Positions 41,303-52,440 of a stretch of DNA of 64,000 bases are shown piece by piece. How positions within the stretch are numbered: the stretch's first letter is position 1; every line of letters begins with the position of its first letter. This stretch comes from Pomphorhynchus laevis (Eukaryota; Acanthocephala; Palaeacanthocephala; Echinorhynchida; Pomphorhynchidae). Position numbers and translations under genes: made by a program. The notes beneath the pieces are model-generated. The model was not told where the DNA came from and searched no databases. It saw only the letters and a program-made list of their open reading frames with translations. The stretch is taken from NCBI GenBank assembly GCA_012934845.2, contig WNNJ02000780.1:62001-126000 (forward strand). The letters run 5' to 3'.

Positions 41303-42262
41303 ATTTATTTTAACGTGGCAAATGCGTGCCAGCGCACACTTACATGACCACAACAAAACAAAACTGTGAATCAGGTGTCGAGAAAGTGTGAACGGAGGAG
41401 GTGTTTGAATGTGATAAAGGAGGGAGCGCGGCGGACGTCGAGAGGGAGTTGATTCCAGGCGAGTGAGGCGGCGACGAGGAAGGATCGGAGACCGTAGTTG
41501 TTGGAGTAATTAGGAACGTGGAGTAAGAGGGTATGACAGGAACGAAGCGATAGCGAGGTGGGGCGAGTATCGTCTAAGAAAGGAAGGTTGATGAACGATG
41601 GGGAGCCGACAGCGATGAGACGAAAAGTAACGAGAAGAAGGCGGAGTTTGATGCGGATGTGGATGGTGGGCCAGGAGAGTTGAGCAAAATATGTGGATGT
41701 GTGGTCGAAGCGACGGAGACGAAAGAGCACTCGAACGGCGATGTTGATTATTCGTTGTAGGGGTAGGATGATGGATTTTGGAGAATTGGCGAAAAGGCTA
41801 AGGCAGTAATCGATTTTAGGGAAAAGAAGCGATGAAAGAAGAGACATACAAGAACGGAAGTCGATAAGGGGGAGGATACGGCGGATGTCACGAAGAATTA
41901 AGTTAGACGAGCGGACCTTGTCACGGACGAAGGGTTTAAGGGAAAGATGATCATCGAAATGGAAGCCTAAGAAAGTGAGATTGTGGACTATGGGGATGAT
42001 CGATGAGGCAAAAGATACAATGGGAGGAGATATGCTTGGTTTACGGGGAAGGATCCACATTATTTTGGACTTTTCGGCGTTTAGAACGAGATGGAGATTG
42101 GAGAGACGTTTGTAGATAGAAGAAAGACAGTTGGATGCAGAAATGCCGATATCGTGTATGCGATGTGCGGGTGCATGAGCATAGATTAGAATGTCATCGG
42201 CGTATTGCATGACGTTAAAGGAGTAAGGTTTGATAAATGGAGAGAGATCGCCAACCAAGGAC
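41303..42262 (-). pseudogene. CR1/L2-like LINE (family Z), minus-strand copy, C-terminal third
   Basis: A continuous frame (42254-41371) from DLSPFIKPYSFNVMQYADDI (motif C YADD) through FLGFHFDDHLSLKP to LAWNQLPLDVRRAPSFITFK and HFLDT, then 3' sequence to TTTATTTTAACGTGGCAAA at 41303. Its 5' truncation meets the plus-strand copy head to head at about 42262. About 5% amino-acid difference from that copy. The RT core before motif C is absent. The frame here is intact, unlike its partner. Confidence 0.85.
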
Positions 42263-44420
42263 ACCGTCGCTTGCACCGTGCCCCATAGTTTGACATCCAA
42301 TGCCTACTCTCAAAGCGTCGACTCCGCCATGCTTTTCGAGTCTATCACCGCTCTCTCAGACGCGATTTCCGCTCGATCACTCCGTCTTTCCGTGATTCCT
42401 ATCTTGCTCTTCGCCGGTCTCATCTCCACCTACTACGTACCAAATGCAACTCCTTCTGGCAGCATAAAATCATCACTTCATTCAACTCTAAGACTCTCTG
42501 GCATACTTTTAACTCAATCTTGGCTCGTTCCTCTACGCCTTGCAACATCAATGCTAATGATTATTCGTCATTTCTCCAGACTAAAGTATCCACGCTGCTC
42601 TCTCATACCCCGGTCTCCATCCTATCCCACTCTGCCCAGTCTACTCTCATCCTTCCGGAACTCTTTCATCTTCTCCCTGTATCACCTACAGAAGTATCAT
42701 ATGTCCTCATGTCCTTGCCCAACAAAACCTCACCTGCCGATCCCCTGCCTACCCACATATTAAAATCTATATGCTCATCGATATCCCCATTTCTCACAAC
42801 CTTGTTGAACTCGTCCATCCGCAGTCGTATCTTCCCTTCACTCTGGAAATCCGCAATCGTTCGTCCCCTCCTTAAGAAACAATCGCTCGACTCCTCTTTT
42901 CCTTCTAGCTATCGCCCCATTTCACTACTCCCTACACTTTCAAAGCTCTTAGAACGCCTCATCTTAATACAAATCAACGCTTATCTCTCCTCATCCAATC
43001 TGTACCCTCCTTTCCAATCCGCTTTCCGCTCTAATCACTCGACAGAAATCGCATGCATAAAAGTGTAAAACGACTTACTCATTTCTCGAGACAAGGCTCT
43101 ATATAGTGTTCTCATCTCCCTCGACCTCTCCTCCGCATTCGACATTGTCGACCACTCCGTCCTCCTTTCTCGCCTTCGTTATGATTACGGCTTTTCTTCC
43201 TCCTCCGTAGCTTGGTTCGCCTCATATCTATCCGACCGTTCCTTTCGCGTCTGTTCTAATTCATCATCCTCCCCTCCCATCCCTATTTTTTGCGGGGTTC
43301 CACAAGGTTCAGTCCTAGATCCCCTGCTTTTCTCTCTTCTGCTTAGCGATCTCTCTCCGTTTATCAAACCTTACTCCTTTAACGTCATGCAATACGCCGA
43401 TGACATTCTAATCTATGCTCATGCACCCGCACATCGCATACACGATATCGGCATTTCTGCCTCCAACTGTCTTTCTTCTATCTACAAACGTCTCTCCAAT
43501 CTCCATCTCGTTCTAAATCCCGAAAAGTCCAAAATAATGTGGATCCAGCCCCGTAAACCAAACATATCTCCTCCCACTGTATATTTTGCCTCATCGATCA
43601 TCCCCATAGTCCACAATCTCACGTGTGGACATTAATAAAAACAATTATTAATTTTATTATTTAATTATTAAATTTTGATTTAGCATTATTATGTTTTGTT
43701 TATTTTATAATTATATTAAATACGTAGACTCAGTTAGCTGATTTGATTTCTTAGGCTTCCATTTCGATGATCACCTTTCCCTTAAACCCTTCGTCCGTGA
43801 CAAGGTCCGCTCATCTAACTTAATTCTTAGTGACATCCGCCGTATCCTCCCCCTTATCGACTTCCGTTCTTGTATGTCTCTTCTTCCATCGCTTCTTTTC
43901 CCTAGAATCGATTACTGCCTTAGCCTTTTCGCCAATTCTCCAAAATCCATCATCCTACCCCTACAACGAATAATCAACATCGCCGTTCGAGTGCTCTTTC
44001 GTCTCCGTCGCTTCGACCACACATCCACATATTTTGCTCAACTCTCCTGACCTACCATCCACATCCGCATCCAACTCCGCCTTCTTCTCGTTACTGTTCG
44101 TCTCATCGCTGTCGGCTCCCCATCGTTCATCAACCTTATTTTCTTAGACAATACTCGCCCCACCTCGCTATCCCTTCGTTCCTGTCATACCCTCTTACTC
44201 CACGTTCCTAATTACTCAAACAACTACGGTCTCCGATCCTTCCTCGTCGCCGCCTCACTCGCCTGGAATCAGCTCTCTCTTTACGTCTGCCGCGCCCCCT
44301 CCTATATCACATTCAAACACCTCCTCCGTTCACACCTTCTCGACACCTGGTTCAAATTTTTGTTTAGTTGTGGTAATGTAAGTGTGCGCTGGCACGAATT
44401 TGCCACGTTAAAATAAATCC
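42263..44420 (+). mobile_element. CR1/L2-like LINE (family Z), plus-strand copy
   Basis: It begins in the endonuclease-RT linker (about 42300, TLWHTFNSILARSS), then SADPLPTH-like text, IFPSLWKSAIVRPLLKK, SSYRPISLLPTLSKLLERL, QSAFRSNHSTEIACI, LISLDLSSAFDIVDH (motif A), CGVPQGSVLDPLLFSLLL (B), MQYADDILIYAHAP (C), and after an insertion FHFDDHLSLKP… to the 3' end at about 44420. One stop lies near 43065, and another near 44050 (TGA for Trp). It is 5'-truncated. The 1-kb 3' part is an inverted repeat of 41303-42262. Confidence 0.85.
43623..43746 (-). repeat. Penelope tail repeat inserted in LINE Z
   Basis: 124 bases interrupt …CCACAATCTCAC / TTTCTTAGGCTTCC, which are continuous in the minus copy. 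The insert is the reverse complement of the tail repeat (…TACGTAGACTCAGTTAGCTGATTT) as at 59742. No clear target duplication. It shows the tail can sit alone without coding sequence. Confidence 0.85.
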
Positions 44421-44616
44421 TTTTTTATTGGTAAAAAATCGCTATAATCTAGTAAATGTTTTCACAATCCCCTTCTCTAAAAATCGTGAATATAATCACA
44501 CAATAATTCACGCTTTTGGTAATGGCGTGCCAGAAGTCTTGCGAGCTCGTTCTTAAACATTACAAAATTGTTTGAAATTTTTTACATACCACGTTTTTAT
44601 CATTTTATATTCGTCG
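44421..44616. other. Short spacer
   Basis: No gene recognised; AT-rich. Confidence 0.35.
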
Positions 44617-44656
44617 AAGTTTTGGCAGAAACTTCGATGAGTTTCTGCCAAAACTT
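44617..44656. repeat. Perfect inverted repeat, 16-bp arms, at a LINE 5' junction
   Basis: AAGTTTTGGCAGAAAC (44617-44632), loop TTCGATGA, complement 44641-44656. The right arm appears to be the first bases of the LINE that follows, so the left arm looks like a snap-back copy of the LINE's truncated 5' end. Confidence 0.88.
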
Positions 44657-45790
44657 TCCTTCTCTGGGGGCTGGGTTTCAGGTTTATACAGTGTTCCTTA
44701 TTTTTCGAAAGCTTTTGATAGGGTACCACACGACGGCATAGTGTCTTTACTGTATCACTATGGACTTCATTCATATATTTGTGAGTGGGTCAGGGAATTT
44801 CTATCGAATAGGTCTTTCCGAGTTTGTGTGGGGGCGTGTTTTCTTATTCGGTAAATATTAATTCTGGCGTACCGCTGGGATCAGTCCTTGGCCCACTGCT
44901 CTTTATAATTTTCATTAATGATCTGCTACTCCGCTTATCATGCTCTCATCTAGCGTTTGCAGACGATCTAAAGATTTGGTCGATCATTAGAAGTCCTGCT
45001 GATCGAGTATCGTTACAAAATGATCTAAACTCCCTGATCAAGTGGTGCAATTCTACCGGACTACGGTTGAATGTTGATAAATGTGTCCTCATGCAATTAG
45101 GTCGCCCTATTGAAACTCTAAGGTACTTTATTGGAGATATGGTCTTAAAGGAAGTGTCTCATCATAAGGATTTAGGGATTATTGTCCATAGATCGTTGAA
45201 AACAAAGTTGAACACCGACTTCTTTCTTGTAAAGCTACTAGGGCGTTATATTGTATTAAAAATGCATTCCTCAGGTTAAGCTGTCACATGTTCAAGAGGT
45301 TATTCATCTCCATCGTCAGGCCACACTTGGAGTACTGCATTCAAGGCTTGTTTCCCTGTCACTAAGTAAGAACTATTAGACCTGGAGTCATTTCTTAGGC
45401 GCGGATCGAGGCTCTGTATTGGCTTAAGTGGTATTGACTATTATGTACGTCTAAGTCGTATTGGGATGTTGTCGGTACGTGAAAGGTTCATATCCTTGGA
45501 AATGCTATGTCTATGGCATATGTCGAATGATGTGGTAGGTTATCCCACCGATGTAATCACTAGGCGGGTAGATCAGTTGCGGGGACATAGCAGAGTCTTG
45601 TATAAATTTAGATTTGGCAGATTACCAAAAGTGTATAGACTCTCAAGGAGAGGAATTAACATGTGGAATTCGTTGCCTGAGGAAGTCGTTGCAGCCCCCA
45701 GTTTGAGAACGTTTAAATCACGATGCTACAAATGGATACATGAACAATGCCGCCATTCAACACTACCACTGGAATACCCTAATTAGCTAC
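44645..45790 (+). pseudogene. CR1/Jockey-type LINE (family W), 3' half
   Basis: Plus strand: FDRVPHDGIVSLLYHYG (after motif A), SGVPLGSVLGPLLFIIFIND (B), LAFADDLKIWS (C, FADD), GLRLNVDKCVLM, KDLGIIVHRSLKT, then after a frame change MLSVRERFISLEM, RFGRLPKVYRLSRRGINMWN and LPEEVVAAPSLRTFKSRCY, ending LEYPN with a TAG at 45784. The break between 45270 and 45460 includes a stop and frame change. 5'-truncated just before motif A. The C-terminal box is shared with the scrap at 24862. Confidence 0.82.
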
Positions 45791-48436
45791 GTTGACTGAC
45801 CATTTGCTTTTGTTTTATTTTTTTGGACTCTGCCTGAATAGCCTTTTCCTTTGGTATGTATTGGAATAATAATGTAGTACATGTCCAAGCAGCTAGTGGC
45901 GAGGTTAGCATCAAGAAAGTTATTAACTTTCTCTCAAATCCCCATTAATTATTTTGGTGGCCGTTGCTTACACTAATTATCCGGTTAATGATATTTTCGG
46001 TGTGATAGTCATGCCGATAGTTCATCTTAGGTAATTCAGTCTTCATTATGGTGGATAAATTGTCTAACTAGCTTTGTCATCATTGATAATTACACCCTTT
46101 CATCATAATTGCCTGCATTAGCACAATTATTATCTTTTATTCGTTTAAGCACATAATATGCTTTTAGTTGATATCGTAACCAACCATTCTTTTGATAAAA
46201 TTTTTGATTTCACCAACTTCATGCATTCGCTATTATAACTTTCTTATTGGATGTTATTCTCCAGAAGATATGTTTTTGAATTATATTGAATGGATTCATA
46301 TTCATCCTAAACCCCACAGGATGCGCTTAACTTACAAAATCATATGGATTTAAATAGAAACCATACGAACTTTCTACCAACTTTTGTACCACAAAACCGC
46401 GACTCTAAATAATAATTTGTTACGACAAATGGTCGCTGTGATACAAATATCTTTAGTAATTGAAATGAACTCACATCTATAAACTCATGTGCTATTAGGA
46501 TATTCCCTAAACGCTTTCTTAATACGAAAACTAGGATGAGTTACGCCTTGTTTTTAATTGATAGATTAAAACTATTATATTCTTCTGTTCTTCTTTTGAA
46601 AGTCGAGGAAAATGACTTTCAGAAGAAGAATAAGATCTGGCCTTCAGTAAAATAATAATATTGTCGTCATTAGTTCAAAATATTTAACTAGTTTCAAACA
46701 ATTCCAATATTGCAACTGACGAAAGATATCCTCGAAAGAAGTGAACTCAACTCTCCTTTTATTGCTTAACCTGAGGTTTCGATTTTGAATAAGACGCTGT
46801 CACAACACAATGCTAATTCTTGCCAGGCCGTGTACTAATATCACTACTAATCTTCGTATTCATAGATGTATCTGAGTTGTGGCCTAATGTGGTTGTATTA
46901 TATTCCATTATTATAATTTTACTACAAAAATATTCAAATCCCTTCCCATTTTTACGACTAGATGCTGTCTTTTTCTATTTCTATTATATATTTTATTAAA
47001 ATGAATTGTATAATAATTATCTATTTTATTAAAAAGAATAATTAGCATATTTTTTCTTTTAATTTAATGGATGTGTACTAGAAGGACTTATTGAGCTGTC
47101 TAGGAGTGCTGCACTTCAATCCAGTTGGGAAGCACCCCCTACTTACGAGACTCAAAAGTCGAAACAGCATAGAGTCAGTTTATACTTTTTAGTCTTCCCG
47201 ATCCCTTTAATCATAATTTTTATTTAATCTTCGACATTTTTTCTTTGATTTCGATAAAATTACGAGAGAGCATTAATTAGACAATTTGCCCGCTTATTAT
47301 AATGATTTGTTAATTTGTCTTATTTAAGTGAAAAAAACATTAAAAATATTTTAAGAAATTAATAAATATAAATATATTCAGAAATAAATTATTTATATGG
47401 GAAGAAAGAAGGATAATATGGGATGCAATGAAAATGGTGATGCCTAAATAATAATTGTAGGGAACTTCGACATCCTCTGTTAATTACGATAAAACGTTAT
47501 TCTTGCCTGATCGGTGTTGCATCAATAGCGATGTATTTATCACTGTATCATTTTGTCTTATTCCTCTTTATGCCTATCGCTATTCAGAGTCGCACGTCAT
47601 GATGAGTCTCTTCCACTGCATTCCGTCTGCCACGGTAATTTTCACACGTTCTTTAACTTCTCCACAATGACCAAGCGGGATCTCCGCGCGTTGCTTACGG
47701 GAACTCCCAGCCGAGTATGCTTTTTTGCTTTTAACTAATTGTGTTAAGGCTTGGAGCAGTATTTTTTACAGTCGGATGCACTTCCTAACACCAAACTCCT
47801 TTTTCAGCCGGCTTGGGACCTGGTGAGTTCACTGTATCATTTTGTATTATTCTTAAATATAAGCATAACATTTGTTTTTTTAAATATCCATTTGATTCTT
47901 TTAATTGTAATTTATGCATAGTATGGAATCAAAGAAACGACAATTTCTATTGTTCGAGAGAAATGTCAAGTCCAATATTTCAATAGGCTCGGCTATCATC
48001 ATCAGGAACTACTGTTTCACAGCACACAAAATTTTTATATTAATTAATGCTATTATTAATGTTAATTTTGATAAGGCCTCTATTCTATCGTATGAAATGG
48101 TTACCTTTCATTTTTTACAGGAGACTTATTTTATAAAAAAGAATGACGTGATGTTTAATAACAAATTTTATTTTAAAAATATACTATTAAATTTATTGTT
48201 TTATATATTTTTATAGTTAATTAAACTTAATAAATTATATTTGTTTGATTGGTTTCAGTTTTATATTGTGGCATAGTGCTTTTGTTGCTTGAATTTTGTT
48301 TTACTTTGTGAAAAATGTAACTTTAAACGTGAACACTAAAATAGGAGAAGCAGAAAAAGCTGTTTTTTTTCTTATCAAGGCACAATTGCCACAACACTAA
48401 AATCTATCGTTTTATCCCAAAAATGCACAGCAAGTT
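45791..48436. other. Long spacer with weak repeat traces only
   Basis: No gene recognised. About 47760-47830 reads ACAGTCGGATGCACTTCC…CCAGC-like…GCTTGGGACCTG, resembling a CCGGATGCCCTTCCTAACGCC-type motif I recall from dispersed repeats of other animals, so it may be a SINE-like trace. 48233-48320 (TATATTTGTTTGATT…TTTCACTTTGTGAAAA-like) recurs at 52015-52100, on the far side of LINE X copy 2. Around 48010-48030, GGAACTACTGTTTCACA is mirrored near 52207-52223. Confidence 0.35.
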
Positions 48437-48458
48437 TACTAGCATTACAATGCTAGTA
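48437..48458. repeat. Perfect inverted repeat, 10-bp arms
   Basis: TACTAGCATT, loop AC, complement 48449-48458. Confidence 0.85.
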
Positions 48459-48759
48459 CAAAGCAGTAGTGTTACATCAATAGTGCGAGTTAGTTCGGCA
48501 CTTTGAACAACGGTCATGTCAATTGATAGTTCAGAAAATCGCCTATTCAATGCTAGCAAGCATCGGAAGTACGAGATCAAACAACCGTTCCGCAACAAAA
48601 AAATGCTTGTAAATAAATAAAGGTTTTTTTAAAATACAAAAGGGTTAAATGAAGACATAATCAACAACAAAACAAATCAATTAGTCAAAAATCAACTATA
48701 ATATTAAATTCATCATAGTAGTCTTCTTCAATTCACTTCTTCTTTAAGGCCTCAGGTCC

Positions 48760-51700
48760 AGGAAGATCTAAGCCCACCAACCGATCCAACACGCCGCCCT
48801 CCGACTGAACTACCCGGGGTCTTTCACCCCCTCCCCGAAGAATCCAATCGAGGCGAACGATGCTGGGTAAATGAGCGACAAGGAGCTTAAGAAACCTTAG
48901 CATTTGCTCTGGGGGACGTCCTCTTGAAAAGAAGACTTATCCCAAGATAGCCCAAATGCCCCAAAGGTGCACTTGGGTTTTCCCATTCAATGTCAGATGT
49001 TGAGCCCGTTTCAGGGCCCACCTAGATTTTTTCAGGATACGTTTGAATATATCTAGGTCAGCTTTCGCCGACCATTTCACCGTAACGGTAAACCCCAGGT
49101 ATTTTACTCGATTTGTAAAGGTCGGGAGTGGTTCAGAGGCAAATATGGAGGAGAGCGTAGAGAGTGCTAATCTCTTGAGTTTTTTCTTTGTTACAGGGGT
49201 GCCATGAAAAACGACTACCTGCGATTTTGCGGAGTTTAAAATAAGATTGGATTGGGGTAGCTGGTCTTTTAATCTTGAAAAGAAACAACTGATGTCAGAG
49301 ACTACGTCTTTATACCTGCTTACAGTGAACAGGGCTGTGGTGTCATCAGCGGACACCACTAGACGTTGTTCGCGTTTAAATATTTTAAATAGGTTAATGG
49401 AAGCAGCAAGATATAAGATAAGAGAAAGAGGGAAGACTTGAGGCACACCCGTAATAGGATAGAACTGACGCGCATCAGTGTCGTCTTCGTAAAATCACAA
49501 AGGGAATGGAGATGCGGTCAAATGCAGCAGAAAAGTCAAGGAAAACAGCCACAACTAGACAATGGCTATTGACCCGACAAAACTGCTCCACTTCACTAAC
49601 TGCTGAATTGGCCGAGCGACCTTTGACGAACCCATGAAAACCTGGAGGGATTAAATTACGCCTACTTAAATGGTCGCGGATTTTACAATCAAGTGCTTTT
49701 TCATAAATCGACACGAGGGCATTTTGAATCAATATGGCTCGCAGATTTCCTGTTCATAAGACAGGATTTTTTCTTAGGAATAAAAACACGCTTACTAATA
49801 TTGATGCCTGCTACATCGGATGTTTTGGCTAAAAGCATTGTGACGGCCACTTCTCTTCTCTGGTCGGATGTCAAAAGCTGACAGATCCGAGAGGAAAGTG
49901 GAGCGACGGATTTGGAGGTGCCCGAGAGTGGACCTCAGGAGTTAAGGATATCTGTTACAGATAGATCCCAACTCCTGAAGTTACCCCGAGACGGGTTAGT
50001 TAAGGTGATTGCATAGCTCTATAGTTGTGTAGGGCTAGTGACTCCTGCAAAACTTTGTCAAGGCCTACATTCCAGATATAACCCAATGCCCTATCCTTCT
50101 AACAAACGAACTTCTTCTTCCTAAATATATTCCAGAAAATTGCTGGCGCGACTGCTCCGTACAGAGGGGTTTAAGCAACCACCTCGCGTGAAGCAGTAAA
50201 ATGTCGATAATTGAATTTGTTGATGTGCAATGAAAGGTGGTGGACGGTGGTTAATGAGTAAGATAACCGTTCCTAGCTCTGCGAAGTGTTGCATTAATCC
50301 TACGACCCGTTCTGTCGTTGAAGTCCACAAGTAACATGTAATAGCCGCTATCAATAATACTATTCAGGAGGTCGCGGTTCTTGTGAATATCCCCTTAACG
50401 TATGTAGACATTGGCTAGACTGAGGCGTTTACCATTCTTACAGAGTGAAACTACTAAACAAGACATGACTGGACATGAATAGTTTAATAGGAGAGAGGAC
50501 CTTAAAGAGCACTTATCTTAGGTCAAGAGTTCTTTAGACGAAGTGGAGTAATGTGGGGTTATGTACGAAGTATCGTGCGAACAAATGTACTTTGGAATAA
50601 ATCGAGAAATGTTCTTGGGGAGACGGATAGACCGCGTCTCCTGAATGACTATAACATCTGCATCTCTACCGGATAGAAGTTTAAGGGCAGAAGCACCTCC
50701 CGAATTCCACTGAAGGATATTCAGTGAAAAATGCTCACGAGTACTCTGCATTGTGATGGATTAGTTGGATGTGGGATTGCCCGCCTTGACATAGCTAGGA
50801 ACGGGAAGGTTCCCTTTCCGCTATTAGCACCTTCAAGTGTAGGTACTTGCCCATGGGCAGTATTTTAATTTCCCCTATTTTTCTTGCCCTTGAGCAATTA
50901 GCCGAGCTTGATAGTGGGGATGGCATGAGCTGAAGGCTTCCCTCTTTTTAGATACTGGAATGGCTGTAGATGTTGGGAGGACAGGATTCGTACAGAAAGC
51001 TGATAGCACCGTAGCGACCAAGTCCTTCATTTTCTTAATTGCGGTATCCACACGCAGATCAACCACCCGCATAAGATCTTCATCCACCATGCGGGAGGCA
51101 GAATGAGCGAAGGATTCTGACTTCGGTAGTGCGGACTTGCTTAACTTGCTACTTTAGCATTTGAAATGACTACACTTCCTTGCCCAGGCAGAATGGCTCC
51201 CCCATAATTGGAGCAGGATGGGGGGAGCCATACATTTTTCGCCTGACATCATGGCCTGACTGGTAGGAGAGCCACATACCCCACACATCATAAGCAAGCA
51301 GCAGCTGGAGGACCAGTGCACCAATTTATGGCACCGGCTGCATTGAGGGTATGTGTAATCCTCTTTATTGATAATCGTGAATCGAAGATTAAAACCCATA
51401 ATAGATTTGCAGGCAGATTTTGAGAGCATTTCGGCTTGCTCCAAAGGTGCGGAACAGAAGCCGATCGGTAACGGATAACCGCTTTTACCCATAATAGAGC
51501 GGAGGTTCGAGATTTTAAATTTTTTTTAAATAAATTCAACATCGCTGTCATCCATGACATGGAATATTTGTAATTTTCAACGTGGCTAGAATGAGTTTTG
51601 ACTGAGTCCCAAACTCCAACAGCTATGACTCAAAGAATTCCACGTAGCTTTTTAATAAATCGGAAGTAGTAAATGAAATTTTAATTTCCGTTCGTTGAAT
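48760..51700 (-). mobile_element. LINE family X, copy 2
   Basis: Minus strand from about 51700: ORF1 with GYPLPIGFCSAPLEQAEM, GFNLRFTI and a zinc knuckle (CSRCHKLVHWSSSC, near 51340), then KKREAFSSCHP; endonuclease (LNILQWNSGGA, VIQETRSIRLP, 50751-50518; later HYYMLLVDFNDRTG near 50320, with Val-Asp where copy 1 has Gly-Asp); RT (FHGFVKGRSANSAV, AVFLDFSAAFD motif A, YADD region as VVSADDTTAL near 49340 with Ser for Tyr), and the C-terminal VKYLGFTVTVKWSAKADLD. About 48940-48760 is 3' sequence. Frame changes and a deletion just after motif A make it inactive. Colinear with copy 1. Confidence 0.82.
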
Positions 51701-52440
51701 TTAATGGAATTAAAAAGCACTCTATTAGTTAGCTTATCTGCGAATGGGCGCAAGAATATGTTAAACATTAAGTGCCTTTCAATAGGCTTGATTATCTTTA
51801 TAATAGCTAGGTTTTTTAATTTTGGGATGGGAGAAAGTACCTTTCCATCTCCAGTAACAATTGAAAAGTTGATAACCTTCTGATCAGTAGTTTTTGTACC
51901 AGAATTTACCTTTATATCTTATGATTTGCTTGATTTTGCAATCATTTCTGTAGAAAAACTGCTTTTTCCTAATTCCTTTGAAGCTCCGATACGTTCTCTG
52001 TGGCACATGATAAATTATATTTGTTTGATTTGTTTCAGTTTTGTATTGTGGATTAGTGTTTTTTGTTTGTGGCTTTCGTTTTGTTTCACTTTGTGAAAAT
52101 AGGTTTATACAATTCATTTGATGTGATAGTCTATTGTACAGGTTTTTTCTTTGAAGTTTTTTAATGTTGTACGACAAAACTTTCATATAAGAAACTTTTG
52201 CGGGTTGTGAAACAGTAGTTCCTTGTGAGATCAGCAGCTATTAAATATTGGACTGAGTGAAAATTTAAACAGTTACGGAGCTTCAAAAGGAAACATATCA
52301 TGCAAAATGCACATTTCGAAAGGTAAAACGTTGACTTCTGCAATTCCTGAAAAACAAGTACGTGATTTTTATGCTGTTAATTTGCCGGGACCGGGGGTAC
52401 TCCCCAAATCCCTAAACTTAAAAACCTTATTGTTATATCC
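51701..52440. other. Spacer between inverted LINE X copies
   Basis: It carries the second copy of the 48233 repeat (52015-52100). A minus-strand 60-codon frame (52343-52161) shares RNYCFT with a plus-strand frame near 48010, so both may be ends of one unrecognised repeat that LINE X copy 2 has split or been flanked by. Confidence 0.35.
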
